45,306 nt of DNA, taken from Methylotenera sp. GTDB lineage: Bacteria > Pseudomonadota > Gammaproteobacteria > Burkholderiales > Methylophilaceae. Positions 7,092-15,721 of this stretch are shown here, in pieces. The notes under the pieces were generated by a model. That model had not been told where the DNA came from and did no database searches. It saw only the letters and a program-made list of their open reading frames with translations. Both the position numbers and the translations under genes were made by a program. The stretch lies in the NCBI GenBank assembly GCA_021732405.1, contig JAKFVB010000032.1, positions 1 through 45,306 of the forward strand, read 5' to 3'. How positions within the stretch are numbered: the first letter of the stretch is position 1; every line of letters begins with the position of its first letter.

Positions 7092-10000
7092 ATGATCACA
7101 CTAAAAAAAATAGCCCGTTGGGCGTTGTATGGTCTGCTTTTGCTGCTGGTGGTCATATTAATCACGGCATTAACACTGCGTTTTGTGATTTTCCCTAATA
7201 TCGATCAATATAAAGATGATATTGCGCGCTATACCGCACAAACAATTGGCCAAAAAATCACGATTGGCGATATTGTCACAGGCTGGGATGGCTTTACGCC
7301 ACAGGTAGATTTACAAAATATTGATTTATTTGATGCAGAAAACCGCGTTGCATTGCATTTAAACAATGTAGAGGCCAGCCTTTCATGGTTAAGCGTGCCG
7401 CTTTTGCAGCCTAAACTGACAAAATTAGTGGTGCATCAACCCGCTTTGACGATTCGCCGCAAGCCTGATGGCAGTATTTATTTGGCTGGTATTGCGTTAG
7501 AGGGCAAATCTAAACCAGCGTTTATGAATTGGTTATTGCGCCAACGCGAAGTTAACGTTAAAAACGCACAGATTATTTGGCAAGATGATTTACGCCAAGC
7601 ACCTGAGCTATCGCTCAATCAATTTAACTTAACACTTCGCAACCCTTTATTACATCAACCCTTAGGTCAACATGAGTTGACATTGTCTGCGTTACCTTCT
7701 ATTGGCGCGCAACAAAAAATCAGTGCTAGCGGGAATTTTGTTGGCCGCGATGTGAGCAAAATGAGTAAATGGCATGGCGATTTTTTTATTGATTTAAAAC
7801 AGACTGATTTAGCAGTTTACAAGCCTTGGATAGATTATCCGATTGATATTCAAAGTGGCACAGGTGATGCCAAAATTTGGCTTAACTTTGCTAATAACCG
7901 CATCAATAGCGTTAAAACACAAGCCAATATCCGCAATTTAGCCGTGATAACAAAAAATCAAACCAGCGCTTTTATTGCACAAACATTTTCGGGTGATGTG
8001 CAATGGCAGAATAAAAATAATACGCAAACCATTAGCGCAAAAAATATCATACTTAACACTAATAATGGTTTAAATATTCGCAATGGTCATGGTTTTTACG
8101 CAAGCAGTATTAAAAACAATCAGCCTTGGGTTAAGGCTAATATTCAGCTAAATCAATTTAATTTAGCATCGTTAAAACTCATTAATTCTCACATTAGCTT
8201 GCCCAGTAATCTACAAATGCAACTCAATGGCTTTGCGCCAGTGGGCGTTTTACAAGACATCAGCTTGTTGTGGGAGGGGTCGCCCAGCAAACCAACGCAC
8301 TACAAAATCGATACCAGTTTTAGCCAATTGGGCATACAGGCATTTCAAAAAATACCGGGGTTTAATCACCTTGCGGGATCGATAAAAGCAGATGAGGCAG
8401 GCGGTACGGTGCTACTCAATAGTCAAGATACCACTTTAGATTTTAAAGACGTATTGCGTTGGCCAATCCCTGCTAATCATATAAAGGGCGACATCAGTTG
8501 GACTATCAATCATAAAAATATCAACATTACAGCTAAAGACCTGTCTATCAGCAACCCACATATCGCAGGCACAATAAATGCCAAATATGCTATCAACGGC
8601 ATAAAAGGTGGTTACCTAGATTTAACAGGCCAGTTTGGTAAAGGCAATGCTCAGTTTGCGTCTTTTTACTACCCTGTCATTCTAGGAAAAGACACCTTAC
8701 ATTGGCTAGACACCTCAATATTAGCAGGCCGCGCTGAAGATGTTTTACTAACAGTGAAAGGCAATTTAGCCGATTTTCCTTTTGTGAATAGCGAACATCT
8801 ACCAGATTCTAAGCTGGGTATTTTTAAAGTCACCGCTAATATTAGCGATGCTGTTTTAGAGTTTGGGTCGGGTTGGCCTATGATAGACGCATTAGATTTA
8901 GACATGCTATTTGAGGGTACACGCATGCTTTTAAATACTAAAACAGGGCGTATTTCAGGCAAAAAAATTACTAAAGGTCGCGCTGAAATTGCACAATTAG
9001 ATGCCGATTGGCCAATTCTACATATTGCCAGCGAAGCAGAGGGCTTGGTTTCTGACGGTATAAAATTTATCAACGAAAGCCCCGTTAAGCAAGTGACATT
9101 GGGTTTTACAGACAACCTTAAAACAGCAGGACGCGGCAAGTTATTACTCGATTTAAATATCCCGCTACAAAACTCTGCAGCCACCAAATATAAAGGTGTT
9201 TACAAGATTAGCAATGGCAGCATATTTGCGCACGCAGAAACAGGCTTACCAGAATTAAGTAAGCTTAATGGCAGCCTCACATTTAACGAAAATGGATTAT
9301 ATGCTAGCGGCGTGGAAGCAGAAATATTTGGCGGGCCTGTGCAATTTAATGTGGCAACCGCTGCAGATAAAGTGATTAAAATTACAGCCAATGGCAAAAT
9401 AAGCGAGCTTGGCATTCAAAAAATAGCGTCAAATGTGCTGACTGAAAGTTTGATTGGTAGCGCAAACTGGTCTGGCGAAATTAGCATAAAAAAACCATTG
9501 GTCGATATGCGTTTTCGCTCAAACCTGATTGGTTTAGCAGTGCAATTACCGCCGCCTTTTAATAAATTGGCGCAACAAGAGTTAAATCTTAATTTTGAGA
9601 AAAAGCAGCTGAATCCTAATAGCGATAATATCCTGCTGAATATTGGCAGTATTATTTCAGCAAAAATACTGCGCAGTAATTACACTGGCGAACTACAGTT
9701 TGATCGCGGCAATATAGGCATTAACGTGCCTGCGAGCCCAGCTTTGCAGGCCGGCTTAACAATTAATGGTAAACTTGACGAGGTAGACGCTGATGATTGG
9801 CTGGCATTACTGATGCAGCCTAGCACCTCTAAAAATGGAAGTAAATTTGACTCTAATTTGATTAGCAAAGCAGATGTTGCGATTGGCCAACTTAATATAG
9901 GAGACCGTAGCATTCATGCATTAAAGCTAACTGCTCAGCCAAATGCAACAGGCTTAAAAATGGCGCTAGAAGCTAAAGAAATGCTAGGTGATATTGAATG

Positions 10001-10955
10001 GCAAGGTGCAGATAACGGTAAAATTATTGCTCGATTTAAACGCTTAAGTATTCCTAATGCGGTGAATACTGCGGTTAAAAGCAAGACCAAAAAAGAGTTC
10101 CGAAAGCAAGCACAGGCTTATCCAGCACTCGATATAGTGGCAGAAAACTTTGAAATTGATTCAAAAAAACTGGGCGTATTGAATCTAAATGCGTTTGAAA
10201 ATGGCGAAGATTGGGTGATTCAAAAACTCAGCATCATCAACTCAGACAGCACGCTGGAAGTACAAGGCAATTGGCATAATTGGACACGAAATCCCAATAC
10301 AAACATCGTGGTTGCACTTAACTCTAGCAATATTGGCAAAACTTTAGTGCGGTTTGGCCAGCCAGATACCGTTAAAGGAGGCGATGCACAAATAACTGGT
10401 CGCCTTAACTGGGCTGGTAGCCCACATGAGTTTGATATCGCGCGCTTAGCAGGCAATTTAACGTTCGAAGCCAGCAAAGGACAAGTGTTAAAAGTGCAAC
10501 CAGGCGTTGGGCGTTTGTTTGGATTATTAACGCTGCAAAGCCTGCCTAGACGCTTGAGTTTAGATTTTAGGGACTTATTCAGCGACGGTTTTGCGTTTGA
10601 TAAAATTAGCGCTACCGCGAAAATTGATAGTGGAATTGTGCGCAGCGACGACTTTTTTATGACTGGCCCTGCCGCGGAGGCGAATATTAAAGGCGAAACT
10701 AATTTAAAAACTGAAACTCAGAATTTAAATATAAAAGTGACACCGCATGTCAGTGACAGTTTATCGCTCGCTGCACTGGCAGGTGGCCCTATTGTTGGTG
10801 CAGCTGCATTTGTTGCGCAAAAGATACTAAAAGATCCTTTCAACAAAATTGCGTCATCTGAATACAGAATTACTGGTACATGGGATAACCCTCTAGAAGT
10901 AAAATCAGATAAAGATGATGCGCAAAAATCGATTAACCCATTTTCAGCTAAATAA
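7092..10955 (+). CDS. yhdP: YhdP-type AsmA-like envelope lipid-transport protein
   Basis: A very long protein (1287 residues; E. coli YhdP has about 1266) with a single N-terminal membrane helix at about 12-35 and a huge periplasmic region of repeated beta-strands, as in the AsmA/TamB-like bridge proteins that carry phospholipid from the inner to the outer membrane. The YhdP family hallmark is visible in the last 300 residues, with VQPGVGRLFGLLTLQSLPRRLSLDF followed by an FAFDKISATAKI block, and a hydrophobic C-terminus (GPIVGAAAFVAQKIL). No internal stop or shift is seen. It contains PPP in LPPPFNK, another EF-P-type pause. Nitrilase and tldD follow on the same strand, an arrangement common in proteobacteria, suggesting an operon; 20 bases separate it from the nitrilase. 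Confidence 0.92.
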   Translation: MITLKKIARWALYGLLLLLVVILITALTLRFVIFPNIDQYKDDIARYTAQTIGQKITIGDIVTGWDGFTPQVDLQNIDLFDAENRVALHLNNVEASLSWLSVPLLQPKLTKLVVHQPALTIRRKPDGSIYLAGIALEGKSKPAFMNWLLRQREVNVKNAQIIWQDDLRQAPELSLNQFNLTLRNPLLHQPLGQHELTLSALPSIGAQQKISASGNFVGRDVSKMSKWHGDFFIDLKQTDLAVYKPWIDYPIDIQSGTGDAKIWLNFANNRINSVKTQANIRNLAVITKNQTSAFIAQTFSGDVQWQNKNNTQTISAKNIILNTNNGLNIRNGHGFYASSIKNNQPWVKANIQLNQFNLASLKLINSHISLPSNLQMQLNGFAPVGVLQDISLLWEGSPSKPTHYKIDTSFSQLGIQAFQKIPGFNHLAGSIKADEAGGTVLLNSQDTTLDFKDVLRWPIPANHIKGDISWTINHKNINITAKDLSISNPHIAGTINAKYAINGIKGGYLDLTGQFGKGNAQFASFYYPVILGKDTLHWLDTSILAGRAEDVLLTVKGNLADFPFVNSEHLPDSKLGIFKVTANISDAVLEFGSGWPMIDALDLDMLFEGTRMLLNTKTGRISGKKITKGRAEIAQLDADWPILHIASEAEGLVSDGIKFINESPVKQVTLGFTDNLKTAGRGKLLLDLNIPLQNSAATKYKGVYKISNGSIFAHAETGLPELSKLNGSLTFNENGLYASGVEAEIFGGPVQFNVATAADKVIKITANGKISELGIQKIASNVLTESLIGSANWSGEISIKKPLVDMRFRSNLIGLAVQLPPPFNKLAQQELNLNFEKKQLNPNSDNILLNIGSIISAKILRSNYTGELQFDRGNIGINVPASPALQAGLTINGKLDEVDADDWLALLMQPSTSKNGSKFDSNLISKADVAIGQLNIGDRSIHALKLTAQPNATGLKMALEAKEMLGDIEWQGADNGKIIARFKRLSIPNAVNTAVKSKTKKEFRKQAQAYPALDIVAENFEIDSKKLGVLNLNAFENGEDWVIQKLSIINSDSTLEVQGNWHNWTRNPNTNIVVALNSSNIGKTLVRFGQPDTVKGGDAQITGRLNWAGSPHEFDIARLAGNLTFEASKGQVLKVQPGVGRLFGLLTLQSLPRRLSLDFRDLFSDGFAFDKISATAKIDSGIVRSDDFFMTGPAAEANIKGETNLKTETQNLNIKVTPHVSDSLSLAALAGGPIVGAAAFVAQKILKDPFNKIASSEYRITGTWDNPLEVKSDKDDAQKSINPFSAK

Positions 10956-10975
10956 TAACGAACCTTAAAATTGAT

Positions 10976-11833
10976 ATGTCTATAACCACCAAAAAGCAAT
11001 CTAATCAATCTAAAAATTCAGCTAACAGCGTTAAAGTCGCTGGCATTCAAATGGCATCAAGCCCGCACGTGTCTTCGAATTTGATTGAGGCCGAGCGCTT
11101 AATTGCAATTGCCGCCAATCAAGGTGCAAAAATTGTGGTTCTGCCAGAGTATTTTTGCATTATGGGTGTTAAAGAAACAGATAAAGTGGCCGCGCGTGAA
11201 AAAGAAGGCGACGGCGTGATTCAACGTTTTTTAGCGAAAATGGCTAAAGATTATAAAATTTGGCTGATTGGCGGCACGATGCCCATAATCAGCAACTTCC
11301 CCAATAAAGTGCGTAATAGCTGCTTGGTGTATAACGATAAAGGCGTGCAAGTGGCGCGCTACGACAAGATTCATTTGTTTGGTCTGGACTTAGGCACTGA
11401 ACATTATCATGAAGAAAACACCATAGAGTCTGGCAATGAAGTGGTTGTGGTTGAAACGCCCTACGGCAAAATTGGTTTATCCATTTGCTACGATTTGCGA
11501 TTTCCAGAGTTATACCGCGCTATGGGTGAAGTCGATATGATTGTAGTGCCATCTGCGTTTACCGAAACCACTGGCAAAGCGCATTGGGAAAGCTTAATCC
11601 GCGCCCGCGCGATTGAAAACTTGTGCTATGTCATCGCTCCTGCGCAAGGTGGCTACCATTTATCTGGCCGCGAAACACATGGCAACAGCATGATTGTTGA
11701 CCCTTGGGGCGTGATTTTGGATAGATTGCCGCGCGGCTCTGGCGTGGTGATGGCGAATGTGAATCGTGATTACCAAACCAGCTTGCGTAATAGCTTGCCA
11801 GCGTTAAAACACAAAACGATTAAAGCAATCTAA
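10976..11833 (+). CDS. Nitrilase-superfamily carbon-nitrogen hydrolase (Nit/omega-amidase type)
   Basis: A 285-residue cytoplasmic enzyme with the full catalytic triad of the superfamily: Glu58 in VVLPEYF, Lys131 in RYDKIHLFGLD and Cys171 in LSICYDLRFPELYR. The Nit1/Nit2-type signatures (CYDLRFPELYRAM, HWESLIRARAIEN, GHSMI-like GNSMIVDPWG) suggest a deaminated-glutathione amidase or omega-amidase, a metabolite-repair enzyme, rather than a true nitrilase. It sits between yhdP and tldD, as in many proteobacteria, with short gaps of 20 and 98 bases. The first about 18 residues are polar and poorly conserved in type. Substrate identity is family-level only. Confidence 0.88.
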   Translation: MSITTKKQSNQSKNSANSVKVAGIQMASSPHVSSNLIEAERLIAIAANQGAKIVVLPEYFCIMGVKETDKVAAREKEGDGVIQRFLAKMAKDYKIWLIGGTMPIISNFPNKVRNSCLVYNDKGVQVARYDKIHLFGLDLGTEHYHEENTIESGNEVVVVETPYGKIGLSICYDLRFPELYRAMGEVDMIVVPSAFTETTGKAHWESLIRARAIENLCYVIAPAQGGYHLSGRETHGNSMIVDPWGVILDRLPRGSGVVMANVNRDYQTSLRNSLPALKHKTIKAI

Positions 11834-11931
11834 GTGCGGTTTAGTTAAGAACTTGTAATCAAGAATATACTTAGTGTGTTTTTCCGCTGTGCGGGTATAG
11901 TAAATCCAATGAATGCCACCATATTAAGATA

Positions 11932-13398
11932 ATGAAAATAGAACAGCCAAATTTGACCAAAGCCAGTCACTTTGATACCGCACACGATGTATTGCTGAAG
12001 CCAACAGGGCTTGATAGTAGTGCTATACAAGGCGTGCTGGGCAATATTATGTCGCACCAAGTGGATTATGCAGACTTGTATTTTCAATATAGCCGCAGCG
12101 AATCTTGGGGGCTAGAAGAAGGCCAAGTTAAATCAGGCAATTTCAGTATTGACCAAGGCGTTGGCGTGCGCGCTGTCAGTGGTGAAAAAACCGCTTTTGC
12201 CTATTCTGATGATATTAACCTACCAGCTCTGAAACAAGCCGCTAATGCGACTAAATCGATAGCCGCATTAGGTTTGGAACAAACGGGCAAGAGTATTATC
12301 ACCCGCCAAAACAACCAACTGTACTTACCACAAGATCCAATCGCCAGCTTAAGTGCCGACGCAAAAGTAAAACTGCTGGAACGTTTAGAGCAGTTTGCAA
12401 AAGCGGTTGACCCGCGTGTAACGCAAGTAATGGCCAGTATTGCGGGTGAATATGAAGTCATCATGGTCGCCAGAAGTGACGGTGTAATGGCGGCCGATGT
12501 ACGCCCTTTGGTGCGCATTTCGGTACAAGTGCATGCCGAGCAGAACGGTCGCCGCGAGCAAGGCTCTAGTGGCGGCGGTGGGCGTTTTGATTACAGCTAT
12601 TTTACGGATGAAGTCTTGCAGGATTACGCACAAAAAGCCGTGCATCAAGCAATAGTGAACTTAGACGCACGCCCTGCCCCTGCTGGCAGTATGACCGTGG
12701 TATTGGGCGCAGGCTGGCCTGGCATTTTGCTACATGAAGCCATTGGCCATGGCTTAGAAGGCGATTTTAACCGCAAAGGCAGCAGCGCATTTGCCAATAT
12801 GATGGGCAAACAAGTGGCCGCCAAAGGCATCACTATTGTAGATGACGGCACATTAACGGACAGGCGCGGCTCGTTGACGATGGATGATGAAGGCAACCAA
12901 ACCAATAAAACCGTGTTGATTGAAGACGGCATTTTGCGCGGCTATATTCAAGATAGCCTAAACGCCCGTTTAATGAACATGCCGTTAACCGGCAATGCAC
13001 GCCGTGAAAGCTACGCGCATATCCCGATGCCGCGCATGACCAATACATACATGCACAATGGCGATAAAGATCCAGCTGAGATTATTAAATCGGTTAAAAA
13101 AGGTTTATACGCCGCTAATTTTGGTGGCGGACAAGTGGATATCACCAGCGGAAAATTCGTCTTTAGCGCAGCCGAAGCTTATATGATTGAAGATGGCAAG
13201 ATCACCTACCCAGTCAAAGGCGCAACCTTGATTGGCAACGGTCCTGACGTATTAACGCGCGTTTCAATGATAGGTAATGATATGTCGCTTGATTCAGGCG
13301 TAGGCACTTGCGGCAAAGAAGGCCAAAGCGTACCAGTTGGAGTTGGTCAGCCAACGCTTAAGATTGATGGCTTAACGGTAGGCGGAACGGCTTCATAG
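11932..13398 (+). CDS. tldD: TldD metalloprotease subunit
   Basis: A 488-residue protein with the TldD zinc motif HEAIGH (His268, Glu269, His273) followed by GLEGD, and a conserved C-terminal Cys460 in GTCGKEGQSVPV, which completes the metal site in E. coli TldD. The intact motif identifies it as the catalytic TldD subunit and not the motif-lacking TldE/PmbA partner, which is not in this window. TldD/E degrade unfolded or modified peptides (microcin B17 maturation, CcdA turnover). The start at 11932 is placed before the N-terminal domain that opens with about 30 variable residues. The gene follows the nitrilase gene and is closed by a strong terminator. Confidence 0.95.
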   Translation: MKIEQPNLTKASHFDTAHDVLLKPTGLDSSAIQGVLGNIMSHQVDYADLYFQYSRSESWGLEEGQVKSGNFSIDQGVGVRAVSGEKTAFAYSDDINLPALKQAANATKSIAALGLEQTGKSIITRQNNQLYLPQDPIASLSADAKVKLLERLEQFAKAVDPRVTQVMASIAGEYEVIMVARSDGVMAADVRPLVRISVQVHAEQNGRREQGSSGGGGRFDYSYFTDEVLQDYAQKAVHQAIVNLDARPAPAGSMTVVLGAGWPGILLHEAIGHGLEGDFNRKGSSAFANMMGKQVAAKGITIVDDGTLTDRRGSLTMDDEGNQTNKTVLIEDGILRGYIQDSLNARLMNMPLTGNARRESYAHIPMPRMTNTYMHNGDKDPAEIIKSVKKGLYAANFGGGQVDITSGKFVFSAAEAYMIEDGKITYPVKGATLIGNGPDVLTRVSMIGNDMSLDSGVGTCGKEGQSVPVGVGQPTLKIDGLTVGGTAS

Positions 13399-13411
13399 CA
13401 TCAACCAAATT

Positions 13412-13437
13412 AAAAAGGCCGCATATGCGGCCTTTTT
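13412..13437. terminator. Rho-independent terminator after tldD
   Basis: A perfect palindromic hairpin: AAAAAGGCCGC, loop ATAT, GCGGCCTTTTT. A GC-rich stem with flanking A and T tracts, 13 bases after the tldD stop; it can work in both directions. Confidence 0.92.
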
Positions 13438-13488
13438 AATTACTCATAGAAACTCTTAAACATTTTTTTGCTAAATTAGACTAGGCGT

Positions 13489-13543
13489 AAAGTTAAAATT
13501 TGACCGCGCATATATATGATATGTAAGGGAAAATTTTAACTTT
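13489..13543. repeat. Perfect 13-bp inverted repeat with 29-base spacer
   Basis: AAAGTTAAAATTT (13489-13501) recurs as its exact reverse complement AAATTTTAACTTT (13531-13543). The 29-base spacer (13502-13530) is richer in structure, with GCATATATATGATATG. It lies between the tldD terminator and the 3' end of efp. It could be a long AT-rich stem that acts as the efp terminator or stabilises the mRNA 3' end, or a site for a palindrome-binding protein. No coding capacity is seen. Confidence 0.7.
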
Positions 13544-13577
13544 GCAACAACGTATAATGACGCAAAAATGTGTTTGA

Positions 13578-14138
13578 TTATTTTAGTACGCGGTTACGGT
13601 ATTCACCTGTACGCGTATCAATCTCAATCTTGTCACCTTGCGCCACAAACAATGGCACTGGAATCTCAAAGCCTGTCGCTAATTTAGCTGGTTTCATTAC
13701 CTTGCCTGATGTATCGCCTTTTACGGCTGGCTCTGTGTAAGTCACTTCGCGCACTACTGTTGTTGGCAATTCTACAGAAATCGCTTTGCCTTCATAAAAG
13801 CGAATATCCACTGGCATTGAGTCTTCTAAAAACGGTAGTGCATCTTCCATAAACTCTGCATCTACATCGTATTGGTTATATTCTGCATCCATAAACACAT
13901 AAGTTGGATCGGCAAAATATGAATATGTCGCTTCTTTTTTCTCAAGCACAATCACGTCAAATTTGTCGCCAGCGCCGTAAATCGTCTCGCTTGGCGCATC
14001 GGTTAACAAATTTTTAAACTTCATTTTAACAACGGCTGTGCTGCGGCCAGATTTATTGTATTCGGCTTTTACCACCACTAATGGTACGCCATCGGCCATA
14101 ATCACGTTACCGGCGCGGAGTTCTTGAGCTGTTTTCAT
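13578..14138 (-). CDS. efp: Translation elongation factor P, Arg32 (rhamnosylation) type
   Basis: A 186-residue three-domain EF-P; length and C-terminal [17 protein letters not shown] are typical. The modifiable loop reads [10 protein letters not shown] with Arg at position 32, where E. coli EF-P has Lys34. Arg32 is the residue rhamnosylated by EarP, whose gene lies immediately upstream on the same strand. EF-P binds between the ribosomal P and E sites and relieves stalls at polyproline stretches; such stretches (PPP) occur in the CpxA-like, YhdP and AddB-like proteins of this window. It starts 108 bases after the earP stop, with a good -10 box in between, so it can be transcribed on its own as well as with earP. 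Confidence 0.97.
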   Translation of the reverse strand: MKTAQELRAGNVIMADGVPLVVVKAEYNKSGRSTAVVKMKFKNLLTDAPSETIYGAGDKFDVIVLEKKEATYSYFADPTYVFMDAEYNQYDVDAEFMEDALPFLEDSMPVDIRFYEGKAISVELPTTVVREVTYTEPAVKGDTSGKVMKPAKLATGFEIPVPLFVAQGDKIEIDTRTGEYRNRVLK

Positions 14139-14200
14139 TGGTTGCCTTACTGTTAATTAGTTTGTGATATCAAGCATTAGGTTGGAATATCAAGCCGCGC

Positions 14201-14206
14201 ATTATA
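14201..14206 (-). promoter_or_regulatory. Candidate -10 box for efp
   Basis: A perfect TATAAT on the minus strand in the 108-base earP-efp gap, 63 bases upstream of the efp start. The -35 region 17 bases upstream is poor (TGGTTA), so this is a moderate candidate for an efp-specific promoter. Confidence 0.45.
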
Positions 14207-14246
14207 CCTAAACTATTCTTTTTTAACCAGTTTCGGCAGTTTATGT

Positions 14247-15365
14247 TTACGCGACCTTATTGCAAAAATCCACTAGTTTAGTGGCCAAATCTGCTTGTTT
14301 TGTCAATTTCTGCGATTGTTGCGAAGTGTATTCAGCAATATAAGATAATTGCCTTAAATAATCTTGCCAAGTTGCAGGGGATAATTGCGCCTCAACCCAA
14401 TCAGAATGCGCCTGATAAACCGTTCTATTTGCTTCAAAATCTGCATAAAACATATGCAAAAATGCATTAAGTTTTTTAATATGCGTATTTTCTTGCTGAA
14501 AATATGGCTGCCAGATAAACGGTTTTGCCGCCCAAATTGCCCTTACCCAGCTGTCTTCGCCACGCACAAAATTAACATCACATGCAGCTAATAAGGCATC
14601 GTAATCGGTTTGAGTTAAAAATGGCAATGCATGCAAATTAAGGCTTTTAATCGAATAAATTTCGCCCACGTTCAGTGTACTTAACCCGAAAAAATCGGCA
14701 ATTTTTGGCAAAATACTGCTTGCAGGCACATAGCAATCTATAGGCTGCTTGGTTTCAGCCATTACCGTTAGCAACGATTCAATCGGCGCATGCGGATAAC
14801 AGAACAACGATACTTTTAAGTGATTATGAGTGCTTAAGTCTAGGCTTTTGCAGAACGAATGTTGATTGTTTGAGCGATGCGCAAGCTTTTGATTTTTTTC
14901 TCGAATTAAACCACCTGTATTTTCATTAAATCCAGGAAAGTAAAAGTAACGCGTCAACCCATTGGCTTGCGGTGATGGTTTTGCATGAAAATCGGCCACC
15001 CAAGTTTCTGCTGACAAATATTCCAGATTAATCCATTTGGATTTTTTTTGCGCCATCAAACTGACATATTTAGCTGGCAAATCGCACGCAAATGCTTCAA
15101 TAACCACATCTGCAGCATCGGTAAAATTCGTTTTTGCATGCCAACTTAATAGGCTAATTTCATCAATAATTTGCCGATTTAAATTGACGTTTAACTGCGG
15201 AATAATTTTTTGCGCAGCGCTTAAGTCATCTATCCACAGCCTTACCGCCAAACTATGCTCAATATGCAATTGCTTTGCTAAACGCCAGCAAACCCCAATA
15301 TCGCCAAAATTATCGACGATACGGCAGAATATATCCCAGCTTGGTTTCGAAACTAAATCTTTCAC
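14247..15365 (-). CDS. earP: EarP, EF-P arginine rhamnosyltransferase
   Basis: EarP transfers rhamnose from dTDP-L-rhamnose to Arg32 of EF-P. I place the start at GTG 15365, giving 372 residues, the usual family length. A longer open frame to 15521 would add 52 residues unlike the family and overlap the preceding gene deeply. The GTG overlaps the TGA of that gene (GTGA), a classic coupling arrangement. Family residues are visible: Asp18 and Asp22 in CRIVDNFGDIGVCWRLA, and Arg268/Glu270 in FVRGEDSWVRAIWA near the donor site. The matching Arg32 EF-P gene follows 108 bases downstream. The genes for dTDP-rhamnose synthesis are not in the window. The gene appears to be the tail of a run that includes the cus genes. 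Confidence 0.93.
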   Translation of the reverse strand: MKDLVSKPSWDIFCRIVDNFGDIGVCWRLAKQLHIEHSLAVRLWIDDLSAAQKIIPQLNVNLNRQIIDEISLLSWHAKTNFTDAADVVIEAFACDLPAKYVSLMAQKKSKWINLEYLSAETWVADFHAKPSPQANGLTRYFYFPGFNENTGGLIREKNQKLAHRSNNQHSFCKSLDLSTHNHLKVSLFCYPHAPIESLLTVMAETKQPIDCYVPASSILPKIADFFGLSTLNVGEIYSIKSLNLHALPFLTQTDYDALLAACDVNFVRGEDSWVRAIWAAKPFIWQPYFQQENTHIKKLNAFLHMFYADFEANRTVYQAHSDWVEAQLSPATWQDYLRQLSYIAEYTSQQSQKLTKQADLATKLVDFCNKVA

Positions 15366-15712
15366 AATAAATGAATACCGAAATTTTTTAAGACAAGCGC
15401 GTAAAGATAAAAAATAAGCAAAGTAAGTACCATGCAACCCATTAATGTTAACCAAAACCCAAATTTTGGCAGCAAATAAGGAAAAATCAGAAACATGGGT
15501 AGCGTTGGCAGCGCATACCAAAAAGTATAGTACGCATGGTTGGCAATTTTAAGCGCTGGCTGTTGTTCAATATATAGCCAAATCAGCGTCAAGACAGTTA
15601 TTAATGGTAACGCAGCCATAAAAGCCCCCAGCTTGTCATTTGCTTTAGCAAACTCTGATACCAACACCACAACGGCTGCGGTAATCAGATACTTAATGAT
15701 TAAATAAGTCAT
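15362..15712 (-). CDS. Small membrane protein, DUF3147-like
   Basis: A 116-residue protein with about four membrane helices (about 3-20, 28-46, 63-83 and 90-112) and short loops, matching the size and pattern of the DUF3147 family (recognised from memory; function unknown). It starts 9 bases after the cusA stop and its own TGA overlaps the GTG start of earP, so it links the copper-efflux genes to earP. There are no obvious metal ligands in the helices. It could be an ordinary small inner-membrane protein with no relation to either neighbour; only the gene packing suggests a link. Confidence 0.78.
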   Translation of the reverse strand: MTYLIIKYLITAAVVVLVSEFAKANDKLGAFMAALPLITVLTLIWLYIEQQPALKIANHAYYTFWYALPTLPMFLIFPYLLPKFGFWLTLMGCMVLTLLIFYLYALVLKNFGIHLL

Positions 15713-15721
15713 ATTTTCTAT

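Noticed and set aside
8669..10477. Long open frames antisense to yhdP
   Set aside because: They lack recognisable protein features, have no ribosome-binding sites, and mirror the codon pattern of the real gene on the other strand.
11845..12932. Open frames antisense to tldD
   Set aside because: Shadow frames of a well-supported conserved gene, with low-complexity composition and no family resemblance.
13551..13560. TATAAT on the plus strand (13553-13558) as a promoter
   Set aside because: It would drive antisense transcription into efp, has no recognisable -35 element and lies in AT-rich sequence where such matches are frequent.
15365..15521. Extended N-terminus of EarP from an ATG at 15521
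   Set aside because: It overlaps the DUF3147-like gene almost halfway and adds residues not expected in EarP; the GTG at 15365 fits better.
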